From JBMNNU01 sp050942695 (lineage in GTDB: Bacteria; Chloroflexota; UBA6077), in contig JBMNNU010000039.1 of NCBI GenBank assembly GCA_050942695.1, positions 1-16,493 of the forward strand: a stretch of 16,493 nt of DNA. The letters run 5' to 3'. The translations under genes were made by a program, and so were the position numbers. This document shows, piece by piece, positions 13,244-16,493 of the stretch. Position 1 is the first letter of the stretch, and the number at the start of each line of letters is the position of its first letter. Below the pieces are notes generated by a model, which was given only the letters and a program-made list of their open reading frames with translations, was not told the DNA's origin and did no database searches.

Positions 13244-13653
13244 GGCCAGCCTCCCATGGATCACTGGCGGACCCACTGCTCGACAAACCGCGCCGGCTTT
13301 GAGCCTTCGCCCTGACATCGGGCTGGCTCCGTGGACCGTTATTCCGTTGCATTTCAACTATTGAGGTAGCTACGTCACCCCTCTATCAACCAACAGCAGG
13401 CGAAGCGCCTACCGAGCATCTCTATTGTACAACTTATCACAATATGGAGGAATAGGCTATTTTTGCCCGTTCGTATCAATAACGTAACAAGAGCAACCGT
13501 CGTACCAGGGAAAAGACAACCGGGGGATGGTTCACACGAACAGCCAGATCGTGTAACAGTCCAATGCTGTAGCGTCGGGACTCGTGCCGTGAACCATGCC
13601 GACGACCGATAGCGCGGGCCGGGGCTCTCGCTCTCGGTTGATCGTGGACAAGA
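13244..13653. other. Intergenic region
   Basis: About 400 bp separate the ferredoxin start from the deacetylase stop. It contains the structured segment described at 13527-13597. TACAAT, read leftward around 13424-13429, could be a -10 box for the ferredoxin transcript but lacks a good -35 box. No tRNA, riboswitch or convincing gene was recognised. Confidence 0.4.
13527..13597. repeat. Inverted-repeat-bounded 71-bp segment
   Basis: ATGGTTCAC (13527-13535) and GTGAACCAT (13589-13597) are perfect 9-bp inverted copies. Inside, ACGA/TCGT (13536-13539, 13582-13585) extends the stem, and ACAGC/GCTGT (13540-13544, 13566-13570) or AGTCC/GGACT (13558-13562, 13578-13582) offer alternative helices. It could be a terminator-like fold downstream of the deacetylase, a structured RNA or a small mobile-element remnant. 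The loop is long and no U-tract follows. Confidence 0.45.
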
Positions 13654-14835
13654 TCAGTAAGGTCGTGGGGTTTTACCCTTCAACGCGGCCTGATTCAACT
13701 GCGAATCCAGCCGTTGCGGGAATGTAACGATGTTGGGGTCGCCATCGCTGACGTACCGCTCGTCCGGATTCTGATCTAGATAATCAAGCCAACGTTCCAG
13801 GCTATCGGCAAAAACCTGGACCCGAGGCAACGCATGCGGATCGTACTCTTTATTGAAGGGACTGGGAGCCGGGTCCGAGCCCACCAACAGCACCGCGTCA
13901 TGGTGGTAGGTAGCGCCCTCGTAGGATCCTTCAAAAACCAGCGATTTATCTTCAGGCCACAACCCCAAGGGCAGCGCGAAGGAGCGCACCTGATAGCCCG
14001 GCACCGCCTGCTGGATCGACCTCACGGCGAAGGCCAACTGCCGCTGAACCTCCTGGGCATCCACGGTATCCAGGCGTTGGTGCCACCAGGTGTGGTTGCC
14101 GATATCGAACCCATGCTCCACCAGGTAGCGCAGCTTCTCAGCTTCATACTCGGGCTGTCCAAACAGCTTGTGTGGTTGCTCGGCCTCGGGCAGCACGTTA
14201 AAGATAGCCTTGGCCGCGAAGTCCGGATGAGCGGCATGGAAAGCCTCCAGGATGCCGACTGCGGAATCGGGATCTACCACCAGCTCTCCCCCCTTCTCCT
14301 GGAAGCGGAATTGTCCGGGGCTGGAGTCGTCAAACGACAAGACTATTGGGCTCGTGCCCGCCGGGAGATCTATGTGACCATCGAGCAGGTCGTGAAGGCT
14401 GATGGGCCTGTAGCCGGCATTGTACAGCTTCTGCAGATTCTGGCGGAAATGTTCAGGGGTTATGGACCACTGGCTCTCCTCTTCTGGGGAGATAATATGG
14501 TACTCCCAGATCGGCACATTGCCTAACTCGTTGGGCTTAACCTTCTGCAAGTCGATCGTCGGGGTGGGTGTTGGAGCGATTGTCGGCTCCGGGGTAGAAA
14601 CAAAGGTCGTTGCCGTTGTCGGCGTGGCCGCGATTTCCGAGGATTTCGCTGAGGTGTTAGACACTCCGGCTACAGATCGCTGCCCTCCGCCAGCGACTCC
14701 GCGAAAGCTCGAAGTGGTTCCCTGCAAGCAGGAAAGGGACAAAAGAGCTAACAACGTTGCTGCTAACGTCACAGCCCACCATCTCCCTGAAGCAGGGAGG
14801 AGGTGATCACTTAACATCTTCATCGATGATCTCAT
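13654..14835 (-). CDS. Polysaccharide deacetylase (NodB/CE4-like), exported
   Basis: This 393-residue protein has an N-terminal hydrophobic helix (19-35) ending LLALLSLSC, a signal peptide or imperfect lipobox (Cys36). A Thr/Pro-rich linker (about 66-97, TPEPTIAPTPTPT) follows, as in surface-anchored proteins. The catalytic domain resembles carbohydrate esterase family 4, which removes N-acetyl groups from peptidoglycan or other glycans. Its metal site is Asp169-Asp170 in LSFDDSSPGQF, with His248 and His252 in GNHTWWH. The usual FDDG is altered to FDDSS. ATG 14835 overlaps the stop of the ORF upstream as ATGA. Cell-envelope glycan trimming is the likely role; the substrate is not known. Confidence 0.88.
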   Translation of the reverse strand: MRSSMKMLSDHLLPASGRWWAVTLAATLLALLSLSCLQGTTSSFRGVAGGGQRSVAGVSNTSAKSSEIAATPTTATTFVSTPEPTIAPTPTPTIDLQKVKPNELGNVPIWEYHIISPEEESQWSITPEHFRQNLQKLYNAGYRPISLHDLLDGHIDLPAGTSPIVLSFDDSSPGQFRFQEKGGELVVDPDSAVGILEAFHAAHPDFAAKAIFNVLPEAEQPHKLFGQPEYEAEKLRYLVEHGFDIGNHTWWHQRLDTVDAQEVQRQLAFAVRSIQQAVPGYQVRSFALPLGLWPEDKSLVFEGSYEGATYHHDAVLLVGSDPAPSPFNKEYDPHALPRVQVFADSLERWLDYLDQNPDERYVSDGDPNIVTFPQRLDSQLNQAALKGKTPRPY

Positions 14836-15086
14836 CTTTCTGTCCTACCAGTGCACCATTGAATTGTCCTGATGCCTCCATCGTTGGAGACCATGTCGTT
14901 CAGGTACGATATGAGCCTATTCAGTTGTGCATGTGCGGTTTTTTCCTGTTGAAGGTGGCTATCAGATCTGTCTACCAGCAATCCGATCGGCTTTACCTTC
15001 AACCAGGGAGCACAGATAGGCAAACGCTGGGCCACGAGAGAAAAAACGGTCTGTGGACCGGCGGCAAGCGCGTACCTTGCCATCAA
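14832..15086 (-). CDS. Hypothetical small protein upstream of the deacetylase
   Basis: This 84-codon frame (TTG 15086 or ATG 15083) ends with TGA that overlaps the deacetylase start as ATGA, the classic coupling overlap. Its composition looks protein-like: ALAAGPQTVFSLVAQRLPICAPWLKV followed by a charged segment with SDSHLQQEKTAHAQLNRLISYLNDM that should form an amphipathic helix. The frame stays open upstream to a TAG near 15157, with sensible residues (ESSVEVIAVRSAPLMARY) but no ATG, GTG or TTG start. There is no good ribosome site. It may be a real short gene, the tail of a decayed gene or chance. I do not recognise the family. Confidence 0.35.
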   Translation of the reverse strand: MMARYALAAGPQTVFSLVAQRLPICAPWLKVKPIGLLVDRSDSHLQQEKTAHAQLNRLISYLNDMVSNDGGIRTIQWCTGRTER

Positions 15087-15203
15087 CGGTGCGGATCGAA
15101 CAGCGATAACTTCTACAGACGATTCGAATAATGTGGAAAGTAGAAGAGGTTGCTATGCAGCCGCTGATGATGTTTAGCAGCAATGATTATACAGATGGGT
15201 GAG
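15087..15203. other. Intergenic remainder
   Basis: About 117 bp lie between the membrane protein stop (15204) and the small ORF. The frame of that ORF continues into this stretch up to a TAG near 15157. No promoter or terminator is obvious. Confidence 0.3.
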
Positions 15204-16490
15204 CTAGCAACCATCACCCGAATTTACTATTTTTAGCCAATCGGCCAGGGCTGCTTCCCATTCATCTTTGTCGAGGGGTAGACCGCCGTATCGCACGCGG
15301 AGATAGCTATCCGTGACGGTGGCGAACTCCTGGCACAGAGAGGGCCACCGTGTGGTGAGAGCGGTCTGGTACTCCAGAGGGGTAACCCAATTCAGCCTGA
15401 GAATGCCACGTTCTTCCCCCCACTCCAGTAGTCTCCTGTAAAGATGTCTCATCGTATCTAGCTGCTCTTCCGCCTCCCGAGCCCAAGGCAGCCACCGGGC
15501 CAAAGCCGGCCAGCGGCTAGATAATAGCCGGAGAATCCAACGGAGGATGGTCCGGGGATGGAAGCCCCACCGCCAAGGTATTCTGCTGCGGCTAGCGCCC
15601 CCTGTTGCGGCTTTCCCCCTTTCCAATCGCCAACGCTTCACCCAGGAGTAGATGCCGTAAACGATTACTGCCCCCCAGCACAGGTTGAACACCAATCTCC
15701 CAGCATCCCGCAGCCATTCGGGGAGGGATGGATAGCCTTGCCACTCTCCGGAGGGCTTTTGAACTGCCCCACCCGTCGGCTGGGGCATGGGCTGCGTCGG
15801 TTCGTCCAGCCCCAGAATATGGGCTATCCAGCGCAGGATATCCAGTAGCAGGAAGAACAGCGGGACAACGACGGCGTTCCATAACCAAGCAGCGAGCTCG
15901 CCCAACTGGGGCAGCAGGAGCAGGCTGAAGCCGAAGCCAAAGGCTACTAACAGCACCGCCAGGACAGTTCCACGCCACCGCCAGCCCAGGTCCACTCCAC
16001 CCATCCGCCCGTCTTCCGTGGCAACCTGCCTGGAAACAACCAGGGCGATCAGCCCTAACAACAGGTAGGTCCCCAGCACCCAGGGAGCGAGGGAGCCAAA
16101 GGGATTGCTGGCGCCATAGCTTTCCAGGATCAACAGAAGAACCGTACCCCAGAGAAAGCGGGCAAGAAGCGTCGAAAAGTCGATCTCCTCCCGAACCAGG
16201 TAATGCCCGCGCCACCAGAGAATGATGCCCACAGCGATCAACCAAGCGGCGGGGGGGATGTCGCCGGTCGAGCCTCGCGCATCCGCGATGGCGAGGCTAA
16301 GCCACCCCGTATCGAGTAGTCCCTCGGTGCTGTATAGCTCCCACCAGATCACCAGCAACAGCGAGACCAGGCCTTCTAGTATCTGTATAGCCGTAAAAGC
16401 GAGGGCAGCCCACAATTTGAGTGAAGAGGTGTTGGAGCTTAGGGTATCGCTAGTCCTTGCTAGAAACCCGAGAAGTAGAGCCGTGAACAC
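15204..16490 (-). CDS. Multi-pass membrane protein with DUF4129-like C-terminus (5' partial)
   Basis: The visible 428 residues have seven to eight membrane helices (about 27-49, 80-93, 108-123, 135-152, 174-193, 203-226 and 266-284). A basic cytoplasmic stretch follows (about 285-340), then a helical domain whose RHLYRRLLEWGEERGILRLNWVTPLEYQ (348-375) resembles DUF4129. In many bacteria DUF4129 proteins sit beside transglutaminase, MoxR ATPase and DUF58 genes and are thought to serve envelope or protein-processing complexes. None of those partners is visible, since the gene runs off the right edge. The first in-frame start is GTG 16490, but the frame continues to the window end, so the N-terminus is probably missing. 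Its function is unknown. Confidence 0.8.
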   Translation of the reverse strand: MFTALLLGFLARTSDTLSSNTSSLKLWAALAFTAIQILEGLVSLLLVIWWELYSTEGLLDTGWLSLAIADARGSTGDIPPAAWLIAVGIILWWRGHYLVREEIDFSTLLARFLWGTVLLLILESYGASNPFGSLAPWVLGTYLLLGLIALVVSRQVATEDGRMGGVDLGWRWRGTVLAVLLVAFGFGFSLLLLPQLGELAAWLWNAVVVPLFFLLLDILRWIAHILGLDEPTQPMPQPTGGAVQKPSGEWQGYPSLPEWLRDAGRLVFNLCWGAVIVYGIYSWVKRWRLERGKAATGGASRSRIPWRWGFHPRTILRWILRLLSSRWPALARWLPWAREAEEQLDTMRHLYRRLLEWGEERGILRLNWVTPLEYQTALTTRWPSLCQEFATVTDSYLRVRYGGLPLDKDEWEAALADWLKIVNSGDGC

Positions 16491-16493
16491 TGC

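Noticed and set aside
13244..13357. N-terminal extension of the ferredoxin
   Set aside because: The extension is basic and unlike ferredoxins, and GTG 13243 has a correctly spaced GGAGG.
13560..13597. tRNA or tRNA remnant
   Set aside because: Read leftward, CACGAGTCCCGAC recalls a T-arm, but no acceptor stem, anticodon arm or D-arm can be built around it.
13834..14526. 230-codon rightward frame opposite the deacetylase
   Set aside because: It is a shadow of the deacetylase gene, without recognisable motifs or a ribosome site.
15592..16245. 217-codon leftward frame within the membrane protein gene
   Set aside because: It is an alternative frame, Gly/Arg/Cys-rich, inside a coding region with clear membrane helices.

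Overview
This 16.5 kb window reads as ordinary bacterial chromosome, about 57% G+C by eye, most likely from a member of the Chloroflexota or a similar thermophilic or sediment lineage. That placement is an inference from gene content and dispersed repeat style; there is no rRNA, tRNA or taxonomic marker gene here. No CRISPR array, transposase or integrase was seen. All the large genes look intact except the last, which runs off the right edge.

Layout. Positions 1-277 are a leader without a clear gene. The rightward genes are then an agmatinase-type ureohydrolase (278-1267), a small heat shock protein (1347-1871) and a methyl-accepting chemotaxis protein (2040-3773) preceded by a good flagellar sigma-28 promoter. 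Next comes a 0.5 kb regulatory region (about 3724-4308) and a TrpB2-type tryptophan synthase beta subunit (4309-5676). The leftward genes, each named with its span, are alanine dehydrogenase (5756-6865), an MFS transporter of fosmidomycin-resistance type (7100-8302) and phosphofructokinase (8313-9284), the last two in one operon. A GNAT acetyltransferase (9623-10303) and a clan GH-A glycosidase (10476-11753) point right. The rest points left: DUF402 and HD-domain proteins with overlapping reading frames, a 2[4Fe-4S] ferredoxin, a polysaccharide deacetylase with a possible coupled small ORF, and a multi-pass membrane protein with a DUF4129-like tail.

The most interesting part is the trpB2 leader. 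It contains a complete tryptophan T-box riboswitch: specifier UGG, a T-box bulge UGGC that matches the GCCA end expected of tRNA-Trp, and a terminator that is a perfect 26-nt palindrome. Immediately after the terminator lies a 37-codon ORF with a strong Shine-Dalgarno and three Trp codons, two of them in a Trp-Pro-Trp run that abuts a second GC-rich hairpin. Two sensors of Trp-tRNA charging therefore appear to be stacked in front of one gene. The arrangement recalls the Bacillus subtilis rtpA (anti-TRAP) leader, but here it precedes a biosynthetic enzyme.

Secondary points are a phosphofructokinase with unusual residues at the two positions that usually separate ATP from PPi enzymes, a possible ATT start in the HD gene, a sigma-70-like promoter buried in the end of the chemotaxis gene, and several unexplained inverted repeats.
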